From Candidatus Roizmanbacteria bacterium GW2011_GWC1_37_12 (GTDB taxonomy: Bacteria; Patescibacteriota; Microgenomatia; UBA1406; GWC2-37-13), in NCBI GenBank assembly GCA_000991135.1, contig LBST01000008.1, forward strand, positions 1-57,518: a DNA stretch of 57,518 bases, read 5' to 3'. Both the position numbers and the translations under genes were made by a program. Of the stretch, positions 1 through 8,651 are shown piece after piece (position 1 is the first letter of the stretch; each line of letters opens with the position of its first letter). The notes under the pieces are model-generated. The model had not been told where the DNA came from and ran no database searches. It saw only the letters and a program-made list of their open reading frames with translations.

Positions 1-91
1 AGGATACTTTAATCATACTAAAATTATGAAATATTAACTTTGGAGCATTATATCAATTTAAAGTAGTTAATTCAGACCCATTTTTTGAAAC

Positions 92-268
92 TTAAGCCAG
101 TAAGCCCATAGCGACTATATGATTTGTTATTTCTAAGTTGTGATTCATTAGTAATTTTGCTTCATTAATTACAGAAGAAGCTAATGACCCAACGCCTAAA
201 AGAATATTAACAGCCCTTTCAGCTTTAGCCACTCCCGAAGTTTTTTCTAAATTAAGAGGTTCAGACAT
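92..268 (-). CDS. Small hypothetical protein (58 aa)
   Basis: This frame runs from ATG at 268 to TAA at 92. Longer in-frame readings upstream only run through the coding region of the neighbouring gene, so I took the ATG that lies 6 nt after a TATAAT box. The protein is mildly hydrophobic around residues 20-34 (NILLGVGSLASSVI) and at its C-terminus (IVAMGLLA), with no cysteines or recognisable motif. I do not recognise a family. It is downstream of, and on the same strand as, the phosphodiester glycosidase gene, but it has its own promoter. Confidence 0.5.
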   Translation of the reverse strand: MSEPLNLEKTSGVAKAERAVNILLGVGSLASSVINEAKLLMNHNLEITNHIVAMGLLA

Positions 269-274
269 GTTAAT

Positions 275-280
275 ATTATA
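275..280 (-). promoter_or_regulatory. -10 box TATAAT for the 58-aa gene
   Basis: TATAAT on the minus strand ends 6 nt before the ATG at 268. A transcript would start at about the start codon, which implies a leaderless mRNA. The -35 region is weak (TTTGGT at 17-bp spacing). Confidence 0.55.
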
Positions 281-323
281 GCATATTAACAATATAAACC
301 AAATATATTTAGTTATTTTAACG

Positions 324-1466
324 CTATTTTCCAACAAAAAGAAGTGCGTTTGGCAAATTTCTACCGGGTCCGGCTTTGTAGCCGCCTGACCAAAGAGCGG
401 TTGATCCGCCGTCGTCCAGATTAAGGGCATTTTGGATACCAAGCGAATGGATGACATAGGCGGCTTCAGCAACAGTAGCGTTAAAAACCACGCCGATGTA
501 TACAGTAGATCCTGATGTTCCAACAAAACTACGGGAGCCTTTAGAGCCTCGTTTAGGTTCTCCGTCGCCAGTAAAAACAATATTACCGCCGGAAACAAGA
601 AGTGGCTGCATGGCCAGAACTGCGTCAACTCCGGTGTCACGGCCCCATTCAAGCGATTGGCCGACAAAACGGGCAGAATTACCGGAAAAAATCACCGCCG
701 GAACCATGCTGTAAACATTATTGTCTGAATTTATATACTTTTTGTTTTTGTTCATCGCTAAAGTATCATAGGAATTTTTCTTGTCACTGCAGGAAGGGTA
801 GTCGGCCGGGCAGAAATAAGAACCATTGATACCGGCGTAGGCTCCCGAGCGGGATACATAATCACCCAAACTCAAAACGGGACAGTCATTTTTACAGTCC
901 TCATCAGATGCCGTGTCGACGATGACGCGCGTCGAGTTTAAATCAGCCGCAACGATGTAGACTAGAAATTCTCCGAGCTCGTTTTTGACAACTTGACTCG
1001 CAAAGCCAGCTCCCGGTGGAGTATTACTTTCCTTGACATTGACGGGAATCTGGAAAGAAGCGGCTATTTTAGCTTTCTCATCGGCGATGTCTTTATCCAA
1101 AGCCTTGATGGCTGCTTCTGCAGAAGAATAATTCAGTTTGGACAACAGCGTTAAAATATCAGTAAACTGTTCATCAAACTGTTGGGTATTTTTTGAGTGG
1201 TTTTTCAGGTCATGGAGTTTCTCATAGACTTTTACGGCATTGCTATAACCCGACTCGACGTTTTTCACCTGTTTTTGCAGGTCGACGTTTATCTTATATT
1301 CGTCTCTGGATTTTATCTGGTTGAGGTCGGCTTTGACCTTTGTCAGCTGTTTTTGGACGCTGCTTTTGTCAGATTGCAACGATTTAATCGTTGTATAACC
1401 ATAATAACTCGCATAGCCTATAGCCGAAAGAAAAATTAAAGAAACAACGATCAAATTTTTTTTCAT
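324..1466 (-). CDS. Membrane-anchored phosphodiester glycosidase-family protein (NAGPA/DUF2233)
   Basis: The product has 380 residues. Residues 1-23 form a signal anchor (KKNLIVVSLIFLSAIGYASYYGY). Residues 25-135 are charged and helical and look like a coiled coil. The region from about 165 to the end matches the phosphodiester glycosidase fold (PF09992): a GINGSYF motif, a SRSFVG segment and the diagnostic DDGGSTALW near the C-terminus. Family members hydrolyse sugar phosphodiesters, and bacterial members act on exopolysaccharide or cell-wall glycans. An extracytoplasmic location is inferred from the anchor. It lies downstream of the LCAT-type lipase on the same strand and may share surface-envelope work with it. 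A TACAAT box lies 11 nt upstream of the ATG. The substrate is unknown. Confidence 0.85.
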   Translation of the reverse strand: MKKNLIVVSLIFLSAIGYASYYGYTTIKSLQSDKSSVQKQLTKVKADLNQIKSRDEYKINVDLQKQVKNVESGYSNAVKVYEKLHDLKNHSKNTQQFDEQFTDILTLLSKLNYSSAEAAIKALDKDIADEKAKIAASFQIPVNVKESNTPPGAGFASQVVKNELGEFLVYIVAADLNSTRVIVDTASDEDCKNDCPVLSLGDYVSRSGAYAGINGSYFCPADYPSCSDKKNSYDTLAMNKNKKYINSDNNVYSMVPAVIFSGNSARFVGQSLEWGRDTGVDAVLAMQPLLVSGGNIVFTGDGEPKRGSKGSRSFVGTSGSTVYIGVVFNATVAEAAYVIHSLGIQNALNLDDGGSTALWSGGYKAGPGRNLPNALLFVGK

Positions 1467-1495
1467 CTCTTACAAACATTGTAGCAGATCTCAAT

Positions 1496-4090
1496 TTAGA
1501 TTTTTTTCAAAAGATTTTCGATTGATTCAAGATTAATTTCGAAAGAGGAATATTTTTTGCCAGCCAAATACTTTTTGGCAAAAGAAAACTTTTTATTTAT
1601 TAACTCCAAAATTACCGGATCGAATTTTTTTTCTTGATGTTTTTCTAGTTTTTGCAGTACTTTTTGGAAAGACTTTTCGAAACTTTCTAGTTTAGAAGCT
1701 AAGTTTTTAGCCTGTTGTGAAGGCTTTTTTATTATCAATGCATAAATATTCTCAAGTTTTTCTAGAGCAACAAAGTCGTTTTTTTTGACAAAATCTTTAT
1801 CAAGATTAAATAAAATGTATCTGATTATATTATGAGTTTTAGATAAATAAATTTTCTTTACGTTTTCTAAAAGCTTGACTTCGATTTTGTTTTTATTTTT
1901 TTTCAAATAAGAAATTAGCTCGTCTAAGAGTTTTGTCGGATCATCTTGCTCGATAAAAAACTCGGCCGGGTTTTCTTCGTCAAAACTTATTGAATATGAA
2001 TCTGTTTCCGACTCTGGTATTAGTGAACTAATCTCACCGTTAATGGAATTCCAAGAGTCGGTACTTTTGCCAATTTCACCGATTATAACCTCATATTTAC
2101 CTTTTTCTTTTCCTTTCACATTTAATCTATAGTCACCTGTTTGAGCGTTTTCGATATAAATTATCCCATCTTCTTCTTCGTAAGCGTCTCCGTTGAACAT
2201 AACTTCCATTGCTGCCGGAGACTTTATCATAAAAATCAAAGAAGGCGAGATTTGCGTTGCTGATCCTTCGACAATCTGATTGTCTTGAAAATTAATATTT
2301 AATTCAGTCAGGATTTTTTTGATCGCCTCTTTTTTATAAATAATTTCACCATGATCCATATTTAAAATAACCGGCGTATTTAGAGATGCGCTTGAAGACA
2401 AAACTAAATAATCGCCTATTTCGTTGTAAGATGATATTGGTTTTCCATCAGGATAGTTGTCGAGGATGCGGTCCAGTAGCGATCGGTCAGTGATATTATA
2501 TCCTTTTAAGGTTGGTCCTTTTTCGCCAACTATTGCCGTCAAATTGGACCAATTAGATCCATGAGACATATTTAATAAAACCTCGTTTTTGATTTTCATG
2601 TCTTCGATTCTGATCTCGACGCCGTCTCTTTTCAAAAAGTTATAGATCGGAAAGATGTCTTCCAAAATCGGAAATAGACGGTTAATTATTTGTTTATCAG
2701 TTTCTAAGCTATTTCTATTAAGGCCGATAATGGTTTTTACAGCAAGCCAGAGAAAGTCATTAAAGCGGTCAATTTCGCCAGCTTCGACCATCTTGTAAGC
2801 TTGAGTGACGCCTTGGTGAGGAGAACCAGCAGTAATTAGTTTATTTTGATTACCATTTTGGAATTTTTGTAGGTAAATTCTTCCGACCAATCCTCCAAGA
2901 GAATGTCCAATAACTGAAAATTGATTTGCCCTGAGCGAAGGCGAAGGATTACTAGTTAAAAAATTGTTCAAATCATCTGTTATTTCCAAAATCGGTTTTC
3001 TCCAATCATAAGCAAAGATAAAAAAATTTTTATTTTCTTCGTAGCCTAAGTTTTTCAAAGTTTGAATAATTCCTGTGTATTCTTTAACAAAGGGGGACAA
3101 TACCCAATCGCTCTGATTGACAGTTTTGTTATGTAAAATGGCTTCTTTATTCCAAGATGCCATCGCGCCCGGGATAAGAATAATCGGCATAAGGGTCGGC
3201 GTTGGCGTCGGTTGAGCAAGACTCGCGTAATTTAAACTGTTTTTTCCGCTTTGAGCCCTTCCCGTGTAGTAAAGTCCTAGATTATCATCGACGAGTGATG
3301 GAAAAAACATGTGGCTGACATCGTATGAAGACCCTTTTGTTAAAACATATCCTTGATCGTTAAATTGCGAATCACAGTTTAAAGGTAAATTCGTCTTTGC
3401 TGCTTTTATCCCGTTGCTGTCTGAGCGGTGATAAAAAAGAAAAAGGTTTTCATTATCTTTATAGACAAAAGGTCCATCGCCTCCCGGGATGAGATTTCGT
3501 TTATCCGGACATTTTTCCCAGGTTTGCCCGTCGTCGGAATACGCCAGGCGAATTTTAAAACCATCAATTCCCCAAACTCCGTAAAAAAGATAAACGCGGC
3601 TGTCTTGAAGATAGGGAAAACCAGCAAAAAAACCATTTTTTTCAGTTGTATCATTGATATCCGGTTCGAGAACCAAACTTAAATTTGGAGAACAGTTGAA
3701 GCTCGTATCACAGTCAGTGCTGTATATTTTATACAGTCCATTAGTCTCTGTTTTTGTTAAAAAAAGCTTTCCATAACCAGAAATGCTTAATAATCTGGCA
3801 TTGGATATCTCAAATCCAAGATTGAGAATTTCTTTAGTGACTGACCAATTTATACCGTCGCTGGATTCTATCAAGAGCAGGGAATAGTTTTCCTGGGGTC
3901 TTTTAGCGGTTAAAATTCCGGCGTATTGATCGTCTTTTTTGAAGATGTTGGCTTGAAGCATATAAGAATAGTCAAAATCATAGTTTATTGTCAGCGGATT
4001 ATTTTCCGACTTAATAAATTCAAAGGCTTTTACGGGAATAACTAAAAAGAAAAAAATAACTAGAAAAAAAAGTTTTATAAATTTAGCCAT
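1496..4090 (-). CDS. Secreted LCAT-type alpha/beta hydrolase with N-terminal propeller-like domain
   Basis: The product has 864 residues and begins with a signal peptide (IKLFFLVIFFFLVIPVKAFEF). Residues 25-290 contain repeated short blades with SxDGxxW-type motifs (SSDGINWS, SDDGQTWE), like the five-bladed propellers of the glycosidase/sialidase superfamilies. A proline/threonine linker (QPTPTPTLMP) follows. Residues 300-560 form an alpha/beta hydrolase of the lecithin:cholesterol acyltransferase (LCAT/PF02450) type, with IPGAMASW, the nucleophile elbow GHSLGG near residue 397 and TAGSPHQGV. The last 170 residues are lysine-rich helices. Family members are lipases or acyltransferases; the substrate here is unknown. 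It is upstream of the phosphodiester glycosidase gene and divergent from the glycosyltransferase cluster. Confidence 0.82.
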   Translation of the reverse strand: MAKFIKLFFLVIFFFLVIPVKAFEFIKSENNPLTINYDFDYSYMLQANIFKKDDQYAGILTAKRPQENYSLLLIESSDGINWSVTKEILNLGFEISNARLLSISGYGKLFLTKTETNGLYKIYSTDCDTSFNCSPNLSLVLEPDINDTTEKNGFFAGFPYLQDSRVYLFYGVWGIDGFKIRLAYSDDGQTWEKCPDKRNLIPGGDGPFVYKDNENLFLFYHRSDSNGIKAAKTNLPLNCDSQFNDQGYVLTKGSSYDVSHMFFPSLVDDNLGLYYTGRAQSGKNSLNYASLAQPTPTPTLMPIILIPGAMASWNKEAILHNKTVNQSDWVLSPFVKEYTGIIQTLKNLGYEENKNFFIFAYDWRKPILEITDDLNNFLTSNPSPSLRANQFSVIGHSLGGLVGRIYLQKFQNGNQNKLITAGSPHQGVTQAYKMVEAGEIDRFNDFLWLAVKTIIGLNRNSLETDKQIINRLFPILEDIFPIYNFLKRDGVEIRIEDMKIKNEVLLNMSHGSNWSNLTAIVGEKGPTLKGYNITDRSLLDRILDNYPDGKPISSYNEIGDYLVLSSSASLNTPVILNMDHGEIIYKKEAIKKILTELNINFQDNQIVEGSATQISPSLIFMIKSPAAMEVMFNGDAYEEEDGIIYIENAQTGDYRLNVKGKEKGKYEVIIGEIGKSTDSWNSINGEISSLIPESETDSYSISFDEENPAEFFIEQDDPTKLLDELISYLKKNKNKIEVKLLENVKKIYLSKTHNIIRYILFNLDKDFVKKNDFVALEKLENIYALIIKKPSQQAKNLASKLESFEKSFQKVLQKLEKHQEKKFDPVILELINKKFSFAKKYLAGKKYSSFEINLESIENLLKKI

Positions 4091-4238
4091 AAGTCTTTTG
4101 AAAACAATTTAATAATTTAACAATGAAACAATTTTTTTTATTTGTCTATGGACTATACGCTACAAAGCAGGTATTTTAGACTATTAGGACAATATAATTT
4201 TCTCGATATGCCATCTTTTTACAAATATTTAAAGCTGT

Positions 4239-4244
4239 TATAAT
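4239..4244 (+). promoter_or_regulatory. -10 box TATAAT for the polysaccharide cluster
   Basis: TATAAT ends 10 nt before the ATG at 4255, in the divergent intergenic region 4091-4254. A T-rich -35 candidate lies about 16 bp upstream. The expected transcript has at most a few untranslated bases. Confidence 0.6.
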
Positions 4245-4254
4245 ATTAGGCAGC

Positions 4255-5007
4255 ATGAGGCCAAAAATCGCGGTTCTGATAATTACCAAAAATAATCAAG
4301 ATACTATTGGAAAAACCTTAGAATCGGTAAAGGATTTTGACGAAATAGTGGTTGTTGATAGTAAGTCAAAGGATAAAACCTTGGAAAAAAGTCGAAATAA
4401 ATCTAAGATTAAAATTTTTAGAAAAGAATTTAATGATATTGGAAAACAACGTTTATATGGTTTAAAACAAATAAAAGCAGATTGGGTTTTAATTTTAGAT
4501 TCAGATGAAGTAGTATCGAAAGAATTAAAAAAAGAAATTGTTAAATTGCTAAATGGTTATATTGTTAAAGAAAAGGCTTTTGAAATTCCATACCAGAATT
4601 TTTTTCTTGGCAAACCGGTAAATTATGGCGGGGAAAACTACAAGATGGTGAGGTTGTTTAGGAGAGATGCTTTGGAAATCAAGCCGTCAATTGTCCACAA
4701 CAAACTAATTGTTAAGCACGGAAAAGTTGCCAGGTTAAAAGGAAAAATTCTTCACTATTCTTATCGCTCGCTTGGACAGACTTACAAGAAATTTACAGAT
4801 TATGCTTTAAAAATGGCAAAAATTAAGGCTAAAAATGGCGAGAAAAGCTCTTTAAAAAAGATTTTTTTGTATCCTGTCCATATGTTTTGGGCGAGATTTG
4901 TCAAAGACAAAGGCTATAAAGACGGAATGTTTAGAATACCGTTGGATATTGGGTTTGCTTATATGGAATTTTTAACGTATTTTTTACTGATGTTAAAGAC
5001 TCGATAA
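4255..5007 (+). CDS. Glycosyltransferase family 2 (WaaE/KdtX-like)
   Basis: The product has 250 residues and carries the GT2 signature: IAVLIITKNNQDTIGKTLES at the N-terminus, EIVVVDSKSKDKT for nucleotide binding, and WVLILDSDEVV, whose DSDE supplies the DxD-type metal ligands. The C-terminal third resembles the WaaE group (YKKFTDYALKMAK). Such enzymes transfer a sugar from a nucleotide-sugar to a growing glycan at the inner face of the membrane. It is the first gene of a run of five on the plus strand. The gene at 7872 is a paralogue, and aligning the two shows a clean 7-residue insertion in the other copy at the position of KSRNKSK here. Confidence 0.87.
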   Translation: MRPKIAVLIITKNNQDTIGKTLESVKDFDEIVVVDSKSKDKTLEKSRNKSKIKIFRKEFNDIGKQRLYGLKQIKADWVLILDSDEVVSKELKKEIVKLLNGYIVKEKAFEIPYQNFFLGKPVNYGGENYKMVRLFRRDALEIKPSIVHNKLIVKHGKVARLKGKILHYSYRSLGQTYKKFTDYALKMAKIKAKNGEKSSLKKIFLYPVHMFWARFVKDKGYKDGMFRIPLDIGFAYMEFLTYFLLMLKTR

Positions 5008-5028
5008 GTTAATTTTTATTACAGTAAC

Positions 5029-6972
5029 ATGAAAATAGCTTTTATAATCGTTCTTTATAAAACATCAAAATCAGAGGTGGAGAGATTAAAAAAAGAGATT
5101 AAAGAATCAAGAATTAAGAATAAAGAATTATATTTTATTGATAATACTAATAATAATGTGGGTTATGCCGCAGGAGTTAATATCGGAACAAAAAAAGCTA
5201 TTGAAGATGGCTGTGATTTATTTGTTATAGCCAATCCTGATATATCGTTTCGTCAGCCTCGTCACCCTACGGGTGACGAGGCTAAAAGCGAGTTAATAAC
5301 TGATAGCGCAAAGTATTTTGATATCTGGGGTTTTGCGATGAGGCAGGAGGAAAAAATATATTACGGAGGAAAGATAGACAAATGGCGGATGAGCGGCGGT
5401 CTGATAGAAGAAAAACCAAAAAAAAGATTTACTCAAACAGATTTTGTTTCCGGGTCACTAATGTTTATCAAGAAAAAGGTAATAGATAAAATCGGGTTTT
5501 TTGACGAAAGTTATTTTTTATATTATGAAGAGGTCGATTACTGCTATCGAGCCAAAAGCGCTGGATTTAAAGTCGGTATCGACTCATCTATCGTTTACGA
5601 CCATTTTGAAGTTTCAAAAGCCAACCCGTCTAAAAATTATTATCTTTTTAAAAACAGAGTAAAGTTTTTGCTCAAATACGGGAGCCATAAGCAAAAATTC
5701 CGCGAGTTTTTAAGATTACCGAAAACCATTTACGAAGAAATCATCAAGCGGCCGTTTTATCTCAATTTTTTTTCTTTGAATTTATCTTCTCTTATAAACA
5801 AAATACTTCACTTTGGACTATTCTTGATGCTTATAAGGCATTTCAAGCCAGAAAGTTATGCAATCTATACGCTGGCTTGGACGCATATAGGATTGTTTTT
5901 ACCTGTTTTAGATTTTGGAACGACTTCTTATGGCCTGGTTAATCTAACCGACCAAGATGAAAAACAGTCGTCAACTTTGTTTTCCTTCAGAATTGCCTTA
6001 TCTTTTATCACATTCTTTTTGACGATTTCTTTGGCCTTTTTATTTGGTTACCAAAAAGACGTCACTCTGCCTATTATATTGATATCATTTGTCATCTTCG
6101 CCAACGCCTTTTCTGGAACCTTTCTTATCTTTGTTTCAGTCGCCAACAAATCCTATCTGGCCTCGCTGGTTTCAATGATCTTTCAGATCGCTCTTGTCAT
6201 ATCATTAATTAGTGGAGTAATTTTTACAAAAAACCTGATGACAGTTTTTTGGTTGACGTTTATTTTTTACAATATATATTCACTAGTTAACTATGCTTTG
6301 GTTAAAAAAAGTGTAAAAAAAATAAGATTTGTCTTTGATCTTAAATCGTGGATAAAAATTGCCAGCAAATCGATAGTTTTTCTTTTGATTAGTCTACTAG
6401 CTGGAATTTATTCAAAAGTAGATGTATTACTTCTTAATTTTATCAAGGGAAAGTCTGCGGTCGGAATTTATTCTTCGGGATACAGATTTTTGGATGCCTT
6501 AATGTTTATTGTCAGTGCCTATAATGTTTCTTCTATGCCTATTTTCTCCAAACTAGCCAGATCAGGAAAACGAAATCAATTCTTACTTAAAATAAAAAAA
6601 GATTTTCTATTGGTATTAGGGATAGGAGGTTTTATAGCAATTGGCATATTTTTATTTTCCCCTTTACTGTTACCATTATTTCTAAAAGGTGACTATCAAC
6701 TGGCAATTGTACCATTGAGAGTGATAATTTTTTCATTACCTTTAATTCTTCTGACGTCAATTGCCCTGAACGGGCTATATGCTTTAAAGAAGGCTAAATT
6801 TGTTATTTACCTGTTTATTTTTCAATTGGTTTTCAATTTTAGTTTAAATTATTTACTTATTCCAAGATATAGTTATTTTGCCTCGGCCTATGTAAGTTTG
6901 GGGGGGGAAATCTTGAATGTCTTGTTATCATTTGCTATATTAAGGAGGGTTCTTTATGAAAATTTCCGTTGA
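5029..6972 (+). CDS. GT2 glycosyltransferase fused to a Wzx-like polysaccharide flippase
   Basis: The product has 647 residues in two parts. Residues 1-235 are a rhamnosyltransferase-like GT2 domain (VGYAAGVNIGTKKAIEDG, IANPDISF, FVSGSLMFIKK, FFDESYFLYYEEVDYCYRA). From about residue 245 there are roughly 11-12 hydrophobic helices of the MATE/MOP-type polysaccharide flippase family, with charged loops between them. The enzyme would attach a sugar and the membrane part would flip lipid-linked glycan outward. Residues 77-84 (RHPTGDEA) come from an inserted palindrome, and a heptad tract lies at 5105-5132. The 3' end overlaps the next gene by 17 nt. Both halves are normally separate proteins, so the fusion is unusual, though no frame break is seen. 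Confidence 0.85.
   Translation: MKIAFIIVLYKTSKSEVERLKKEIKESRIKNKELYFIDNTNNNVGYAAGVNIGTKKAIEDGCDLFVIANPDISFRQPRHPTGDEAKSELITDSAKYFDIWGFAMRQEEKIYYGGKIDKWRMSGGLIEEKPKKRFTQTDFVSGSLMFIKKKVIDKIGFFDESYFLYYEEVDYCYRAKSAGFKVGIDSSIVYDHFEVSKANPSKNYYLFKNRVKFLLKYGSHKQKFREFLRLPKTIYEEIIKRPFYLNFFSLNLSSLINKILHFGLFLMLIRHFKPESYAIYTLAWTHIGLFLPVLDFGTTSYGLVNLTDQDEKQSSTLFSFRIALSFITFFLTISLAFLFGYQKDVTLPIILISFVIFANAFSGTFLIFVSVANKSYLASLVSMIFQIALVISLISGVIFTKNLMTVFWLTFIFYNIYSLVNYALVKKSVKKIRFVFDLKSWIKIASKSIVFLLISLLAGIYSKVDVLLLNFIKGKSAVGIYSSGYRFLDALMFIVSAYNVSSMPIFSKLARSGKRNQFLLKIKKDFLLVLGIGGFIAIGIFLFSPLLLPLFLKGDYQLAIVPLRVIIFSLPLILLTSIALNGLYALKKAKFVIYLFIFQLVFNFSLNYLLIPRYSYFASAYVSLGGEILNVLLSFAILRRVLYENFR
5105..5132 (+). repeat. 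Four-unit heptanucleotide tract in coding sequence
   Basis: Units aatcaag, aattaag, aataaag and a degenerate aattata follow one another in the GT2 domain and encode IKESRIKNKELY. The length (28 nt) matches the other coding tracts at 7434, 8002, 15407 and 15634. Confidence 0.6.
5255..5283 (+). repeat. In-frame palindrome (13-bp stem, TAC loop)
   Basis: AGCCTCGTCACCC, then TAC, then its exact reverse complement. It is translated as QPRHPTGDEA in the GT2-flippase gene. A near-identical copy lies in topA at 27986. Confidence 0.85.
6942..6949 (+). promoter_or_regulatory. Shine-Dalgarno AAGGAGGG for the GT4 gene
   Basis: This strong ribosome binding site is 6 nt before the ATG at 6956. It lies inside the end of the preceding gene, which supports translation start at the overlap. 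Confidence 0.75.
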
Positions 6973-7867
6973 CGGTGGGGGACTGGGAGCGAAAAAAGGG
7001 GAGAGGTTCGGCAACTATGTTTTTTCTGAAAATCTAATTAAAGCCCTTTGTTTGTACGATAAGAAAAACAAATATTTTTTTTATACTTTTGAGAATTTAA
7101 AACCGCGTTTGGCATGGTTAAAAGGACGAGTCAGCTTGGAAGAGTTTAAAGAAAGAAAAGATATTTTTCTTGCATTAAATCAAGCAATTCCCCTATTTGT
7201 TTCTGGAAAGATCGTCAGTTTCTGTCACGGACTTTCCTATTATTTTTTTCCTCAATATTATTCAAAACAAGACAGATCGCGTTTAAACAAACAATTAAAG
7301 GAGATGATTAAAAGATCAGATTACATAATAGTTTCATCAGAAAGAGTTAAGAAAGAGCTCACTTCGATTAATCGAAGTATTGAGAGAAAAGTTGTGGTTA
7401 TTCCTTTCGGAATTCCGTTTGATATGAAGGAGGAATCAAGAATCGAGAATCAAGAATCAGGAACTGGAAAATATTTTCTCTACGTCGGAATGGATCATCC
7501 AATAAAAAACTTAGAATTCATTAAAAAATTGAGCAAGAACTATAGAGTAAACTTCGTGACGAAAAATATGGAAAGAATAAAGTTAAAACAACTCTATCGT
7601 CAGGCGACTGCTCTTTTAACCGCATCTTACTACGAAAGCTTCAATCTGCCCGTCCTTGAAGCACTGTCGCAAGGATGCCCAGTCATCGGTCTAAGGTCGG
7701 CAATAATTCCAGAACTTCGTCCTTATGTCAATTTGGCCAAAAATAATACAGAGTTTGTTGACTTAATGGAAAGAATTCCGGTAAAACCTAATGTTCAGTC
7801 GATTAAACGATTGAAAACAGAATTTAATTGGGAGAATTATGTTGAAAAATTGGTAGAATTGTACTAA
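6956..7867 (+). CDS. Glycosyltransferase family 4 (GT-B)
   Basis: The product has 303 residues, shorter than most GT4 enzymes (350-400). The N-terminal acceptor half is compact. The C-terminal donor half shows KYFLYVGMDHPIKNLEF and the family signature YESFNLPVLEALSQGCPVI, with the EX7E-type glutamates. It probably transfers a hexose from a nucleotide-sugar to the surface glycan made by this cluster. The start is set by a strong Shine-Dalgarno. A heptad tract at 7434-7461 encodes ESRIENQESG between the two halves, exactly where the interdomain linker is expected. The next gene follows after 4 nt. Confidence 0.85.
   Translation: MKISVDGGGLGAKKGERFGNYVFSENLIKALCLYDKKNKYFFYTFENLKPRLAWLKGRVSLEEFKERKDIFLALNQAIPLFVSGKIVSFCHGLSYYFFPQYYSKQDRSRLNKQLKEMIKRSDYIIVSSERVKKELTSINRSIERKVVVIPFGIPFDMKEESRIENQESGTGKYFLYVGMDHPIKNLEFIKKLSKNYRVNFVTKNMERIKLKQLYRQATALLTASYYESFNLPVLEALSQGCPVIGLRSAIIPELRPYVNLAKNNTEFVDLMERIPVKPNVQSIKRLKTEFNWENYVEKLVELY
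7434..7461 (+). repeat. Four-unit heptanucleotide tract (aatcaag type) in coding sequence
   Basis: aatcaag, aatcgag, aatcaag and aatcagg are in tandem, 28 nt in total, in the interdomain linker of the GT4 gene (ESRIENQESG). Confidence 0.75.
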
Positions 7868-7871
7868 CCAT

Positions 7872-8651
7872 ATGAAGTTATCGGCGGTTGTTTTAATCAG
7901 AAACGAAGAAAAGAATATTGAGAGATGCCTTGAATCGTTAACTTTTTGTAATGAGGTTATTATCGTTGACGATTTCTCGACTGACGGGACTTTAGAGAAA
8001 ATTCGAAATTCGAAATTCGAAATTCGAAATAAATCTAAAATTAAAATTTTTAAAAGGAAACTAAATGGCGATTTTGCCGGACAGAGAAATTTTGGGATGA
8101 GCAAGGCAAGTAACGAGTGGGTATTGTTTGTTGACGCTGATGAAGAAGTTAGTGGAGAATTAAGAAAAGAAATTGTTAAATTGTTAAATGGTCAAATAGT
8201 TAATGAAGTAGGTTTTTATATTAGACGTCTGGATTGGTTCTGGGGTAAAGAATTACGATATGGTGAGCTAAAAAAGGCTAGAGATATAGGTATAATCAGA
8301 ATGGTTAAAAAGAATTCAGGACAATGGTTAGGTAATGTTCATGAGATGTTTTATACAGCAAAAAATATTGAAAGACTAAAAGGATTTCTTAATCATTATC
8401 CGCATCAAACATTAAAAGAATTTATTAATGACATTAATTATTATTCTTCGTTACGAGCAGAGGAACTTTACCGCCAAGGAAAAAAGACAAATGTTCTTGA
8501 AATAATATTCGTCCCTTCTTTAAAGTTCATTTCTAACTATTTGTTAAACCTTGGTTTTCTCGATGGAGTGCCGGGTTTTACCTATTCATTTTTAATGAGC
8601 TTTCATTCATTTTTAGTAAGAGCTAAGTTATGGCAATACTATTTTATTTAA
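7872..8651 (+). CDS. Glycosyltransferase family 2 (WaaE/KdtX-like)
   Basis: The product has 259 residues and is a GT2 enzyme related to the first gene of the cluster. It opens with LSAVVLIRNEEKNIERCLES, followed by EVIIVDDFSTDGT and WVLFVDADEEVS with the DxD-type metal site. The C-terminal part (HYPHQTLKEFINDINYYSSL) is typical of the group. Against the paralogue at 4255, residues around 49-55 (SKFEIRN) are an extra 7 residues encoded by three surplus units of a 7-nt tandem repeat. The 3' end overlaps the polymerase gene by 22 nt. The acceptor sugar is unknown. Confidence 0.87.
   Translation: MKLSAVVLIRNEEKNIERCLESLTFCNEVIIVDDFSTDGTLEKIRNSKFEIRNKSKIKIFKRKLNGDFAGQRNFGMSKASNEWVLFVDADEEVSGELRKEIVKLLNGQIVNEVGFYIRRLDWFWGKELRYGELKKARDIGIIRMVKKNSGQWLGNVHEMFYTAKNIERLKGFLNHYPHQTLKEFINDINYYSSLRAEELYRQGKKTNVLEIIFVPSLKFISNYLLNLGFLDGVPGFTYSFLMSFHSFLVRAKLWQYYFI
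8002..8029 (+). repeat. Four-unit heptanucleotide tract (ttcgaaa) in coding sequence
   Basis: Four perfect ttcgaaa units (28 nt) encode the IRNSKFEIRN segment of the GT2 gene. The paralogue at 4255 has only one unit at the same place, a difference of 21 nt or seven codons. Confidence 0.9.

Noticed and set aside
496-829. Plus-strand frames within the phosphodiester glycosidase gene
   Set aside because: They are shadow frames of a well-supported minus-strand gene.
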